Source of the DNA: CATOSP01 sp965204715
Lineage (GTDB): Bacteria; Chloroflexota; Dehalococcoidia; Lucifugimonadales; UBA3495
Direction: 5' to 3'
DNA: 64,000 bases
NCBI GenBank assembly: GCA_965204715.1
Contig: OZ242009.1
Coordinates: forward strand, 434,001-498,000
Positions 43,604 through 52,819 of this stretch are shown here, in pieces. The notes below the pieces were generated by a model. The model was not told where the DNA came from and did no database searches. It was given only the letters and a program-made list of their open reading frames with translations. How positions within the stretch are numbered: position 1 is the first letter of the stretch; the number at the start of each line of letters is the position of its first letter. The translations under genes and the position numbers were made by a program.

Positions 43604-44218
43604 TTAAAGCTCCTGCCTGCCCTGGAAGGCCCGGCGGAGGGTCTGGTCGTCGGAGTATTCCAGGGAGCCGCCTACAGGCAGGCCCCTGGCCAGATGGGTA
43701 ATCCTGATTGACCTGCCCTCCAGGTGACGGCGGATGTACATCGATGTGGCCTCGCCTTCGAGGGTCGGGTTGGTGGCGATGACCAACTCTTCGACGATAT
43801 CGGATTCCAGGCGTTTGAACAGGTCGTCCAGCTTCAGATCGTGGGCCGTGACGCCGTTCAGGGGAGAGATGACCCCGTGCAGCACGTGGTACAGGCCGTC
43901 GTAGCAATGGGTACGCTCCAGGGCCATCACGTCCAGAGGGTCTTCCACCACGCAAATCTGCTCCCGGTTGCGGCGAGGTTCCTGGCATATCGAACAGGGC
44001 GAGATGTCTGTGAGGTTCTGGCAGTCCTGGCAGAAGATGACATTGCGCTTGACGCTGGTGATGGCGTCGGCCAAGGCCAAGGCTTCATCCTCGGGAAGGC
44101 GAATGAGGTGATAGGCAAGCCGCTGGGCGCTCTTGGGGCCGATGCCGGGGAGCTTGTGAAGTTCCTGCACCAGCCGCGCCAGGGAGGGGGACGCCGCGGG
44201 CAGAGGTCCCATGCTCAT
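43604..44218 (-). CDS. recR: Recombination mediator RecR
   Basis: A 204-residue RecR. LHKLPGIGPKSAQRLAYHL near residues 20-38 is the helix-hairpin-helix, CQDCQNLTDISPCSIC near 63-78 the four-cysteine zinc site, and ICVVEDPLDVMALE near 88-101 the Toprim motif. NPTLEGEATSMYI is conserved late. It works with RecO, whose gene is immediately downstream. Confidence 0.95.
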   Translation of the reverse strand: MSMGPLPAASPSLARLVQELHKLPGIGPKSAQRLAYHLIRLPEDEALALADAITSVKRNVIFCQDCQNLTDISPCSICQEPRRNREQICVVEDPLDVMALERTHCYDGLYHVLHGVISPLNGVTAHDLKLDDLFKRLESDIVEELVIATNPTLEGEATSMYIRRHLEGRSIRITHLARGLPVGGSLEYSDDQTLRRAFQGRQEL

Positions 44219-44286
44219 GCCGCACCTACCGGGCCCGCCGGGCGGGAAACGCAGATAGATACGGAGGAAGAGTGCTCACAGCGGCG

Positions 44287-44619
44287 CTACCCCAGTCCGG
44301 GGATGTTCATTCCCCCGGTAATTGCGCCCATCTTTTCGGCGGCGAGTTCCTGGGTCTTGCTGAAGGCGTCGTTGACCGCTGCGGCCACCAGGTCCTGGAG
44401 CAAGTCCAGGTCCTCGGCGGCCTCGGGTTCGATGGTCACAGACTCGACAACCTGCTTGCCGGACATGACAACCTTGATCACACCGCCGCCGGCGCTGCCC
44501 TCGACAGTCATGACCTCCAGCTCTTCCTGGGCTTTCTGCAACTGGGCCTGAAGTTGCTGCGCCTGGCGCATCATGTTGTTGCCGCCGCGATTGCCCCGGC
44601 TGCCGCGGTTGCGGTTCAT
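44287..44619 (-). CDS. YbaB/EbfC nucleoid-associated protein
   Basis: A 110-residue YbaB/EbfC protein, forming a DNA-binding dimer. MMRQAQQLQAQLQKAQEEL near residues 15-33 is the helix, and VEGSAGGGVIKVVMSGKQVVESVTI near 37-61 the sheet region. It sits in the conserved dnaX-ybaB-recR order, with a 4-base overlap to dnaX. Confidence 0.93.
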   Translation of the reverse strand: MNRNRGSRGNRGGNNMMRQAQQLQAQLQKAQEELEVMTVEGSAGGGVIKVVMSGKQVVESVTIEPEAAEDLDLLQDLVAAAVNDAFSKTQELAAEKMGAITGGMNIPGLG

Positions 44620-46286
44620 TTCGGCTCCTCCTCGATAATCCTGGCTCCCATGCCGATGGCGGCCCGCACCAGAGGACTGTTTCGGGCCGCGCCGGACGGC
44701 CCGCCGTTCTCCCGGTTGTCCTCAAGCAGGGTCAGCTTGAACTCGTAGGTCTCGCCAAAGGCGCGGCTCACCGCATCCCCGACCAGAGTCCGGCACTTGG
44801 GGTCGCCAATTTCTTCCTGCATCCGCTCCAGGTTGGCCCTGTGGGTGAAGGGGAGTACGAGCGTGTTATCGACTATGGACACATCCGCGGCCTTGCAGTC
44901 CCGGAGCAGCGCCCCCAGATTATACTTCTTGCCCTTGTGCCTGCCCAATGCCTTGACGACAGTCGTCCAGTTGGCTGCCACGCTGCCTTCCTCTGCCGCG
45001 GGCGTTCTCGGCGCGGGCGGACGCTGCTGGGCGGGTGCGGGCCTGGCCTGGGGAGGTCTGGGAGGCGGGGCCTGACGAGCCGTGGCCGAAGGCGCAGACT
45101 CAGCAGCTCTTGGCTGAGTGTTTCGGGCAGGAGTCGGCGAGGACGTGGACGGAGCCGGACTTCGGGTCGGAGGACGGGCTTCTTCGGGAGCGACGGCGAC
45201 CGGCGGGGCCGCGCTGTCGTCGCAGATCTGCACCGAGGCCAGTTCCAGCGGCAGGGGTGAGGGGGCGTCATAGCGCATGTTCACTTCGCCCCATATCTTT
45301 AACGCCTTGACGATACGCCAGGGGGGAAGCTGTTTCACCAGTTCCCGCATCTGGGACAGGGTGTGGTCGGGCAGGTCCACTATGGAATCTGATCCCCAGT
45401 GGATGAGCATAGCCGCGCGAAGCAATTCCGTTGTCTGCCGGTGCAGTTGGCGCAAGTCCGCGCCGTCCCAAGCAGCTTCGTTGATGGCTTCCAACGCGCC
45501 GGAGGTGTTGCCCATGAGGAGGAACCGGGCCAGTTCCAGCCACCGCTCGCCGTGGCCCAGGCCGAGGAGGTCTTCCACCTGCTGGACACCCACGCCGCCG
45601 CTGTAGGAGACCACCAGTTGCTCCAGCAGGTTCTCCGCGTCCCGCAGGCTGCCGGCGGAGAACCGGGCGACCATCCGCAGGGCCTCGGTGTCTACCGACG
45701 CACCCTCGGCCTGTGTGATTTCCGACAGGCGGGAGAGGACCTGCTCCAACGGGATACGGCGGAAGTCGAAACGCTGGCACCGGGAAACTATGGTGGCCAG
45801 TATCCGGTGCGCCTCGGTGGTGCACAGGACGAAAATGACGTGGCCGGGCGGTTCTTCCAGAGTCTTGAGGAAGGCGTTGGACGCGCCCGCGGTGAGCATG
45901 TGGGCTTCGTCCAGGATGTAGACCTTGCGCCGTCCCTGGACTGGGGCGAAGTTCACCTTGTCTCGGATGTCACGGATTTCGTCGATGCCCCGGTTGCTGG
46001 CGGCGTCCAGCTCGATGATGTCCATGAACCGGCCGTCATTGATGGCCTCGCAACTGGCGCAGGCGTTGCACGGGTCGCCATCCTGGAGGTCGAGGCAGTT
46101 GACCGCCTTCGCCATGATGCGGGCGGTGGTGGTCTTGCCGCTGCCCCGCGGCCCGCAGAAGAGGTAGGAATGGGAGACGCGGCCAGTCTTGACAGACTGG
46201 CGCAGTGTGGAGGCGACATGCTCCTGGCCCACCAGGTCGCTGAAGCTGTTGGGGCGCCATTTCCGGTAGTAGACCTGGGTGGTCAT
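44616..46286 (-). CDS. dnaX: DNA polymerase III subunits gamma/tau
   Basis: A 556-residue clamp-loader ATPase. FCGPRGSGKTTTARIMAKAV near residues 43-62 is the P-loop, CLDLQDGDPCNACASC near 64-79 the zinc site, and EAHMLTAGASNAFLKTLEEPP near 125-145 the Walker B region; SRCQRFDFRRI contains the SRC finger. A Pro/Ala-rich linker runs at about 370-430 before a C-terminal domain IV/V. Tau length is normal; no obvious frameshift signal for gamma was seen. It overlaps both neighbours by 4 bases. Confidence 0.94.
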   Translation of the reverse strand: MTTQVYYRKWRPNSFSDLVGQEHVASTLRQSVKTGRVSHSYLFCGPRGSGKTTTARIMAKAVNCLDLQDGDPCNACASCEAINDGRFMDIIELDAASNRGIDEIRDIRDKVNFAPVQGRRKVYILDEAHMLTAGASNAFLKTLEEPPGHVIFVLCTTEAHRILATIVSRCQRFDFRRIPLEQVLSRLSEITQAEGASVDTEALRMVARFSAGSLRDAENLLEQLVVSYSGGVGVQQVEDLLGLGHGERWLELARFLLMGNTSGALEAINEAAWDGADLRQLHRQTTELLRAAMLIHWGSDSIVDLPDHTLSQMRELVKQLPPWRIVKALKIWGEVNMRYDAPSPLPLELASVQICDDSAAPPVAVAPEEARPPTRSPAPSTSSPTPARNTQPRAAESAPSATARQAPPPRPPQARPAPAQQRPPAPRTPAAEEGSVAANWTTVVKALGRHKGKKYNLGALLRDCKAADVSIVDNTLVLPFTHRANLERMQEEIGDPKCRTLVGDAVSRAFGETYEFKLTLLEDNRENGGPSGAARNSPLVRAAIGMGARIIEEEPK

Positions 46287-46858
46287 GGGCGCTGAGGTTC
46301 CATTTGGGGCATATTTATGCGGGACACGGCATCCAACCCGGCCCTCTCATGAGACTCCATGAGAGCGCGTTCCTCCAGCTCCTCGTGGTCATGACCGGCA
46401 AGGTGCAACAGGCCGTGGATAATCAGGTGCGCGACCTCAAGATCGACGGGGCGGTTATGCTCAACGGCCTGACGCTCGGCCTGGGGGTAGGACAGCACTA
46501 CCTCGCCCAGGGGCGGCAGCTCGCCGGGAGGCAGAATCAGTGGGAAGTCGTCGGTGTCGCCGGGTTTGAGGTACATATCCTGCGGCCCGCCGGACTCTCC
46601 TTCCCAGTGTCCGGCGTGGGCGGTGGAGAAGGAAAGGACATCGGTAACTTCGTCCAAGCCCCGGAATTGCCGGTTCAGTTCCCGCAGCACGTCATCCCCA
46701 GTCACCAGCAGGCTCACCTGCACCCTGTCGCGCTGTTCCACGGCAGCGTCCAACCCCGCTTGCACGACGGACTTAAGCCAGTTTTCGTTGACCCTATCTT
46801 GAAACGGGCCGTCGATGGAAATGTCAATTTGGTGGGTCGAGCTTGGGCCAGCACTCAT
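46283..46858 (-). CDS. ybeY: Endoribonuclease YbeY
   Basis: A protein of about 191 residues. HGLLHLAGHDHEE near residues 147-159 is the HxxxHxxxxxH zinc site of YbeY, the 16S rRNA maturation and quality-control RNase; LNRQFRGLDEVTDVLSFS near 62-79 is the other family block. An insertion of 25-30 residues rich in Gly/Asp lies between them. The start at 46858 (MSAGPSS) is assumed; the open frame runs to 46987. The gene is first of the minus-strand dnaX cluster. Confidence 0.88.
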   Translation of the reverse strand: MSAGPSSTHQIDISIDGPFQDRVNENWLKSVVQAGLDAAVEQRDRVQVSLLVTGDDVLRELNRQFRGLDEVTDVLSFSTAHAGHWEGESGGPQDMYLKPGDTDDFPLILPPGELPPLGEVVLSYPQAERQAVEHNRPVDLEVAHLIIHGLLHLAGHDHEELEERALMESHERAGLDAVSRINMPQMEPQRP

Positions 46859-47149
46859 TTCAGGCCGCCCATGCAGCCTGATTGGGCGGGCGCGGCAAGC
46901 CTTGGGGAAGGAAGTCCGAAACGCGGTTGCTTCAGGGCCACCACACCAATACCAAAGCTCACGGGGAGGATGAAGGGGCTGGCCCAATCATAGCACGGGG
47001 GGAATGGAGCATCAATAAAATCGCGGTGGCGTGGGGGTCGGATCAGGAGTGATTTCAGGTTTGACGGCGTTTAGGAAATGATGTTGGCAGGATGCCTGAG
47101 ACGGCAGGAAACGGGAAGGGGATAATAACGTGGGCCGGAAGATGTGAGT

Positions 47150-47227
47150 TGGTACCCCGGATGGGCTTCGATCCCATGACCTCCACCTTGAAAGGGTGGC
47201 GTCCTAACCTGGCTAGACGACCGGGGC
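47150..47227 (-). tRNA. tRNA-Glu (UUC)
   Basis: The minus strand folds as a tRNA: acceptor GCCCCGG/CCGGGGT, anticodon stem CCACC/GGTGG around CTTTCAA, giving anticodon UUC, and a TCGAAGC-type T loop. The 3' CCA is encoded. The 386-bp gap that follows (47228-47613) holds only a palindromic repeat. Confidence 0.93.
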
Positions 47228-47318
47228 ACACTTCTATGTTACTACAATCAGCGGGATGCCGCCAACGTTTTAGCGGCATCCCAATTTGGAGTGGTCACTC
47301 ACTTAGGCCAGTCGGTGG

Positions 47319-47338
47319 ATTCCCGTTTTCACGGGGAT
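47319..47338. repeat. dRS3-like palindromic repeat, copy 3
   Basis: ATTCCCGTTTTCACGGGGAT follows ATTCCC-N8-GGGAAT with one mismatch, between tRNA-Glu and nth. Compare 4400-4419 and 21245-21265. Confidence 0.6.
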
Positions 47339-47613
47339 GACTGTGGGGGCGACCGCGCTTGTTTGCCGTTGCGGGTAGAATCACCGCCTCGGCGTTGGCC
47401 TTGTGGGGCAGGGCCGAAAACACCAGGTCCAGGCTGCCGTCAGGACCGGGATCAACAGTCAAGTCAAGAGCGGACAGGTGGGGAAACAGTCGCCCGGCTT
47501 CTGGCCGACGTCGCTTCGTCCTGTGACCGGCGCTATCTCCACCTCGGGACGGCGGTAGCGGATACGGACTAACCCGGAGCCTGCGTAACCCGTTACGCTG
47601 ATGATTCCTACCT

Positions 47614-48459
47614 TCATGGTGGCTGGTCTTTTCCGCTGTTATGAGGAGAATGGGGCGTCCGTCTCGAGCCGCGGCGCGGAGTGGCTACGGCTTTCCTGCG
47701 TCTTGCCATAGGCCCCAGGGCGGCCGGGGCATCTTCTTCGGCGTTGCGCTCCGGCGCGTTTTCAGTCTCGGCGAACTGGTCCCGGGACGGACAATCGGCG
47801 GCAACCACGCATTCCGGGCAGCGGGGGCGCTGGGCCTTGCACACCTGGCGTCCGTGGGTGATGAAGGCCAGATGAAACTGGTACACGGAATCGGGTTCGA
47901 CCGCGGCCTCCAGCAGGTCGTGGGCCTTGTCCGCCGACACCTTTGGGCCGATGATGCCCATGCGCTTGCAGACGCGGTAGATGTGGGTGTCAATGGCCAT
48001 TGCGGGCATTCCCAGGGAGAAGTTCAGGATGATGCCCGCCGACTTTGGCCCAATGCCCGGTAGCTGCCGCAACCAGGCCTTGGCGTCGGCAAGGGGCAAC
48101 TCCCGGAGAAAGGAGAGGTCCAGGGAGCCGCCGTTGAGGTCCAGGACCATTCCGAGGACTTCCTTGATGCGCGGGGCCTTGACTTTGGCCAGCCCGCCGG
48201 GGGCGATGGCCTCCTCGATGTCGGCAACGTCCGCCACAGCCACCGCTTGCAGTGTGCCGAAGCGTTCCATGAGCCGTTTGAAGGCCCTGGAGGAGTTGAG
48301 GTCGGAGGTGTGCTGGGAGAGGATGGTGAAGACTATTTCATGGGCGGCGTCCAGCCGCGGCTCCGCCTCGAAGGGGCCGTAGCGGTCGAGCATAAGCCCC
48401 ATGTCGCGGGCGATGCTGGCGTTGGAGCGTAGAAGGCCGTCGGCAACTGGCTGTTCCAC
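47614..48459 (-). CDS. nth: Endonuclease III-like DNA glycosylase
   Basis: A 281-residue HhH-GPD glycosylase. LRQLPGIGPKSAGIILNF near residues 131-148 has the catalytic lysine, and MAIDTHIYRVCKRMG near 154-168 the catalytic aspartate. The iron-sulfur site is VCKAQRPRCPECVVAADC (C-x6-C-x2-C-x5-C). About 50 extra basic residues follow, which is unusual. The start is a GTG at 48459. It removes oxidised pyrimidines. Confidence 0.9.
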   Translation of the reverse strand: MEQPVADGLLRSNASIARDMGLMLDRYGPFEAEPRLDAAHEIVFTILSQHTSDLNSSRAFKRLMERFGTLQAVAVADVADIEEAIAPGGLAKVKAPRIKEVLGMVLDLNGGSLDLSFLRELPLADAKAWLRQLPGIGPKSAGIILNFSLGMPAMAIDTHIYRVCKRMGIIGPKVSADKAHDLLEAAVEPDSVYQFHLAFITHGRQVCKAQRPRCPECVVAADCPSRDQFAETENAPERNAEEDAPAALGPMARRRKAVATPRRGSRRTPHSPHNSGKDQPP

Positions 48460-48598
48460 CCGCTGATTCTAACATTGCGGTGAGAGAGGAACAACGGTGG
48501 TTGATCGCAGGGGTGTGCGTCAAAGTTTTGGGGAGGCCGGGGATGGGAGTAAAGTAGGGATAGAGACTTGGAAGACAACTGGAGAGGGAGTGAGTGGT

Positions 48599-50221
48599 AT
48601 GGAGCCGGAGGAATTGGGGTCTGGATGGCAAGAGTTGAGCGAGGAAGTAATTTCTGGGATGAAGGAGTGGCGGTTGGATAATCCGAAGGCCACCTTTGCC
48701 GAAATTGAAACGGAACTGGACCTGAGGCTGGCGAAGTTGCGGGGCCGGATGCTCCAGGATACGGCTTTGGCCAGTGCCTCTGCCGGTTGGAGCGGCAATC
48801 AGCCGGGAGAAAGGCCGGAGTGTCCGGGTTGCGGCCGGGAACTGGTGTGTTGGGGCAAGAGGCGGAGGCGTTTGCAAACTCTGGGGAGACAAGAGGTGAC
48901 GCTGGAACGGGAGTACGGGGTCTGTCCTGCTTGCGGCGGGAAACTTTTCCCCCCTGGATGAAGAACTGGAATTATTGCCGGGCAGCCTGACTCCGGGGTT
49001 GGAAGAGGTTCTGGTAAGGCTGGGGAGTTGGATGCCCTTCGCCCAGGCACAGCAGTTGCTGTTGGACTGGATGAAGCTGGGTTCCCTTAGCGAAGCCACC
49101 GTGAGGCGGCATACCGAAGGGGCTGGGGCAGCTTACGTAGCTATCCAAGAGGAAGAAGCCGGGATGTTGGAACAGGGTGGGGAACTGCCTCGGGATTTGC
49201 CTGGTTCAGTCTCAGACCGGTTGGTGGTGGAGGTGGACGGGGCGATGGCGCCATTGGTGGGAGGAGAATGGTCCGAGGTAAAGACGGTGGTGGTCGGGGA
49301 GGTGGCTGAGGCGGCAGATGGAGAAGAATCCGGGGTCTTGAGGAAAGTGTCATCCTTTTCCCGGATGACCGGCGCGGCCAGTTTTACCCGGTGGGCTCTG
49401 GCGGAGACTCACCGGCGTGGGGTGGATGAATGGGGTCAGGTAGCCTTGGTGTCCGACGGCGCCGAATGGATTCAAGGGTTCGGAGACTTTCATTGTCCCG
49501 GAAGCGCCAGGATACTGGACTATCCCCATGCTGTGGGGTATGTGGCTGAGATAGGCCGGGGTGTATTCGGGGAAGGTTCTTCGATGGCCGATGAATGGCA
49601 AAGGGAGCAGGCCCACCGTCTCAAACATGAGGGGGCCGGTGCGGTGTGCCGGCCCTGAGGGCGTTGGTTCAGAGCCAGGAAACCGGCCTGAGCAAACCCC
49701 TGGCCTATCTGGAAAAGAGGGAATCCCAGATGCGCTACCGGCACTTTCAAGCCCAGGGCTGGCCCATCGGGAGCGGTGCGGTGGAGAGCGCCAATAAACT
49801 GGTGGTGGAAGCCAGGTTGAAGGGAGGGGGAATGCACTGGGCGCGGCCTCACGTGGACCCGATGCTGGGCTTGCGCAATGTGGTTTGCAGCGGTCGCTGG
49901 GCTGAGGAGTGGCCCCGGATAGCCCGGCGGATCAGACTGGGGGTTCGCTGCGTGGGGGTTCGCTGCGTGGGGGTTCGCTGCGTGGGGGTTCGCTGCGGCG
50001 GAAGGCAGGCGCTTCAGGACACCGGGACACCCGGAGAGACCAGTGGAGCGGCGAATACAGGAGAATCCAAGGGCAAACCCAGAGCGGTGGATGAACCGGA
50101 GGCCCCAGTGAAAAGCCCCGCCGGTGTTGCACTATCCGGCGAACTGGAATCCTCAAAACCCCCTCGCCGGCCTGCCGCCAATCACCCTTGGCGACGGTCT
50201 CCCATCGGCCACCACAAGTAA
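48599..50221 (+). pseudogene. ISKra4-type transposase split by two frameshifts
   Basis: Three consecutive frames make one transposase. Frame 1 (from 48599) holds the zinc-finger CPGCGREL...CPACGG. A six-C run at about 48951-48956 shifts to LDEELELLPGSLTPGLEEVL and the body with VALVSDGAEWIQGF and ILDYPHAVGY. A second one-base loss near 49643 shifts to PALRALVQSQETGL and GWPIGSGAVESANK, and the tail. Either it is decayed, uses ribosomal frameshifting at the C-run, or has sequence errors. Confidence 0.8.
49939..49998 (+). repeat. Four 15-bp tandem repeats in the transposase tail
   Basis: GGGGGTTCGCTGCGT is repeated four times (last copy with one change), encoding a GVRCV-type repeat near the transposase C-terminus. 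Confidence 0.85.
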
Positions 50222-50275
50222 CACCCAAATTTATGACGCACACCCTGATCGCAGGGCCGGGGCAATCGCAGGGCT

Positions 50276-50445
50276 TTACAAGGGCCTGTCCTGCAGCAGC
50301 GGCTTACCCGAGTATGGGGCAGCCATGATGGGGAGCAATGGCATTCGCTTCCCGAATTATTCGCTGATTGGCCAGATTTGCATCCGGGGTACTCATACCC
50401 CGCCACGCTGACCTTGCCAAAGTCTGCGATGGCGCTCCTCGCCGC
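50276..50445 (-). pseudogene. 3' fragment of a second methyltransferase-nuclease gene
   Basis: On the minus strand this matches the last 170 bases of the gene at 22196-23866: AIADFGKVSVAGYEYP is preserved, then a one-base deletion in CCCC shifts the frame, while the DNA continues to match through GGCAAGCCGCTGCTGCAGGA-like sequence to the stop. It joins directly to the truncated ISAs1. Confidence 0.78.
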
Positions 50446-50820
50446 AGCAACAGCCCCAGGACCAAGTTGTTGACCGCCGCCATCATCCGTTGCGCGTGTC
50501 CCAAGCGCAAATGGCGCCAGTCTTCTCCCGCCAGTTTGGCCGACGGCACGAAGACCAGGACGCGCGTCAGGCTGTAACGTATGCCACGGGCGTCTCGCCG
50601 GTCTTCCGGGCGGCTCAGAAAATCATACAGGCTGCCCGCGTTCACCACGAATCCCTGGGCGCCGTCATTGACATCAAACCCCGCCGGTCTATACTCCATA
50701 CTGACCTCCTTCCATCAGATAGGTGGGTCAGATTAGGCGGGTGCTGTTCCTGCTCTATGGAAGAAGGTCTACTTATGTCAAAGGTTTACCTATGTCAATC
50801 GGACTCTGCACACGCCTGCC
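50437..50820 (-). mobile_element. Internally deleted ISAs1 derivative
   Basis: The inverted end (about 50792-50820) matches the ISAs1 at 31181. The coding part starts at 50699 (MEYRPAGFDVNDGAQGF), runs to KLAGED, then jumps to WRHLRLGHAQRMMAAVNNL. The jump point shares GAAGACxGG in both parent positions, as expected of deletion through microhomology. The distal end is lost at the methyltransferase fragment. Confidence 0.78.
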
Positions 50821-50951
50821 TGTGGCGTCTGTCGTTGCCGTAGTGCTGAAGCTGTATTATCATCGCCAACGGCAACGCTTGGCCCATACCGGTAGGTTGA
50901 GCGCGGTTTACGGGCCAGGGGTTGACGTTTCCGCAGGACTGAGGGACATAC

Positions 50952-51003
50952 CCTCAACCCGTGCGGGGCCGGAGCGGTAGCGTAGGATCCGCATTGCAGG
51001 AGG
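50952..51003 (+). promoter_or_regulatory. Structured leader shared with the 4558 gene (copy 2)
   Basis: CTCAACCCGTGCGGGGCCGG ... CCGCATTGCAGGAGG is the counterpart of the leader at 4494-4547. TGCGG (50962-50966) can pair with CCGCA (50989-50993). It ends in the ribosome site of the ppx gene. Confidence 0.5.
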
Positions 51004-51009
51004 AAAGGG

Positions 51010-52689
51010 TTGTTGCCCGCGGGTAGAGCGGGCCAATCCAGTCTGAACATGCAGCTACATTCTGGTGCAAATGGGGGCATTACCGCCCCGGACCCCAGGC
51101 GGGAAGAGTTCATGGGCTTCTCCGGTCTGGAACACCCGTACCCGACGGGCCGGTCGGCTTCGCCAGTCTGCCCGGTCACTGCCGTTATCGACATCGGGTC
51201 CGGGTCGGCGAGGGCCGTGGTGATGCGGGTCAACGAGGGTGGAGGCATCGAGGTAGTTGCCCAGCACCGGGTGAACCTGTACCTGATGGACCATCTCAAC
51301 GAACAGGCGTTGCTGGACGAGGACATCGTGGAACGGACGCTGGAAGCCATCGAGGACTTCGTCCAAGTGTGCCTGGGATACGGGGCCGCGAAGGTCTACG
51401 CTGTGGGCACCGAGGCCCTCCGCCTGTCCAAGAACGCGGCCGAGATAGCCGATGCTGCTACCCGCAGGTTCAGGGTGGACTTCCGCATTATCTCGGGTGA
51501 TGAGGAAGCAGCCTACTGCTTCGCCGGAGCGGTGCATGGGCTGCCGGTGAGCAACGGGTTGATGGCCGACCTGGGAGGGGGCAGCCTGGAGACGGTTGAG
51601 TTCAGCAAGCGGTGCTTGGAGACCGTGAATTCACTGCCCTTGGGCAGCCTGCGCATCGCCAACCGCTTCAACCTTACCGACCGTCCGGCGCAGGAGGACT
51701 TGGACGCTGCGTACCGCTACGTCAGGGAAGTTCTGGCCTCGGCTCAGGTCCGGCGCTTGGACGGCTCCGGCGCGCTGGTAGGTTCCGGCGGGTCGCTGCG
51801 GCTGCTGGCCAGACTGGAGCGCAGGAACGAAGGCTATCCGATACTCAAGATGCACGGTTATTCCATCAGCGCCGCCAGCCTGGCCAAACTGACAACATGG
51901 CTATCCGGCGCGACCCGGGAGGAACGCCGGCACATCCCCGGCATGAACCCCGAACGCACCCATTCCATCGTCGGCGGCGCGGTAGTGGCCCAGGCGCTGC
52001 TGGACCACGCGGGGGCGGACAGAATAATGGTGTCGGGCCAGGGGCTCCGGGAGGGACTGGCGCGACATCCGCAGCCGCTGCCGGAGGACCGGAAGATTAC
52101 GCTGCCCCCACGCGCCACCGTGCGCGTCGACGGTCTTGCCGGACTGGTGCAGCGGTTCGCCCTGCGCTACTCGGAACGCGGCCCGCGACGGGCAAACCTG
52201 GCCAGGCGCATTGCGGGCGCGGCCTGGCGGGGACGACACTCCCAACTGACGTCCTCCCTGCAATGCGCCGCGCTGGTGCTCGACATAGGCAGCGCCATCG
52301 ACTTCTATAACCGTTTCAACCGCACGGCGGCGGTTATCTCCCGCTCCGACCTGCCCGGATTCAGCCACCGGGAGTCGGCCCAGATTGCAGCGATTCTGCT
52401 CCGGGCTGAACGGGAAAGAATACCCCGCCGTTTCAGGAATACTCGTCTCCTGACCCCTGGAGACAAGCGTCGCCTAGGCCAGGCTGCCGCCGCGCTGCTG
52501 GTGGCCGACGAGTTGGAGCGGCGGCTGCCTCCCGGATGTCCCGCCGACAGTGTGTCGATTTCCAGGGAATCCGATTCGGTGACCGTGGTTACACCCGCAT
52601 GGTCCCGGGCATCCGGGTCGGGCATTGAAATGAGGTGGGAAGCCGAATTCAACCAGTCAATTCACATCCGCTGCGACGCGGACCCTTAG
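51010..52689 (+). CDS. Ppx/GppA-family phosphatase
   Basis: A 559-residue exopolyphosphatase/guanosine-pentaphosphatase. AVIDIGSGSARAVVM near residues 56-70 is the first ATPase-like phosphate motif, AEALRLSKNAAEI-type and SGDEEAAYCFAGAV near 161-174 and MADLGGGSLETVEF near 184-197 the second. The C-terminal 190 residues resemble the HD-like region of long Ppx proteins. The TTG at 51010 has AGGAGG 6 bases upstream and is preferred over the ATG at 51112. Two kinase-like genes follow on the same strand. Confidence 0.85.
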   Translation: MLPAGRAGQSSLNMQLHSGANGGITAPDPRREEFMGFSGLEHPYPTGRSASPVCPVTAVIDIGSGSARAVVMRVNEGGGIEVVAQHRVNLYLMDHLNEQALLDEDIVERTLEAIEDFVQVCLGYGAAKVYAVGTEALRLSKNAAEIADAATRRFRVDFRIISGDEEAAYCFAGAVHGLPVSNGLMADLGGGSLETVEFSKRCLETVNSLPLGSLRIANRFNLTDRPAQEDLDAAYRYVREVLASAQVRRLDGSGALVGSGGSLRLLARLERRNEGYPILKMHGYSISAASLAKLTTWLSGATREERRHIPGMNPERTHSIVGGAVVAQALLDHAGADRIMVSGQGLREGLARHPQPLPEDRKITLPPRATVRVDGLAGLVQRFALRYSERGPRRANLARRIAGAAWRGRHSQLTSSLQCAALVLDIGSAIDFYNRFNRTAAVISRSDLPGFSHRESAQIAAILLRAERERIPRRFRNTRLLTPGDKRRLGQAAAALLVADELERRLPPGCPADSVSISRESDSVTVVTPAWSRASGSGIEMRWEAEFNQSIHIRCDADP

Positions 52690-52819
52690 GGACCGTACCC
52701 GGCCCCATACATCAGAAACGCAGAAGAAACGCGGATCCCGAGCGGCCGCGCCGGCTCTTCGCCGGTGCACAGGGCCAGCTTTCCAGTGTATGGGGAGACG
52801 TTCTCAGAAGAGGTTAGAG

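Larger units (their letters stand above)
48511..50245 (+). mobile_element. ISKra4-type insertion sequence with 9-bp target duplication
   Basis: Inverted ends: left GGGTGTGCGTCAAAGTTTTG (48511-48530) and right, read inward, GGGTGTGCGTCATAAATTTG. TGATCGCAG occurs just outside both ends (48502-48510 and 50246-50254), a perfect 9-bp target duplication. The transposase inside is in three frames. Confidence 0.85.

Noticed and set aside
43602..43988. N-terminal extension of RecO to 43988
   Set aside because: It would run through recR in another frame; the ribosome site and family length place the start at 43601.
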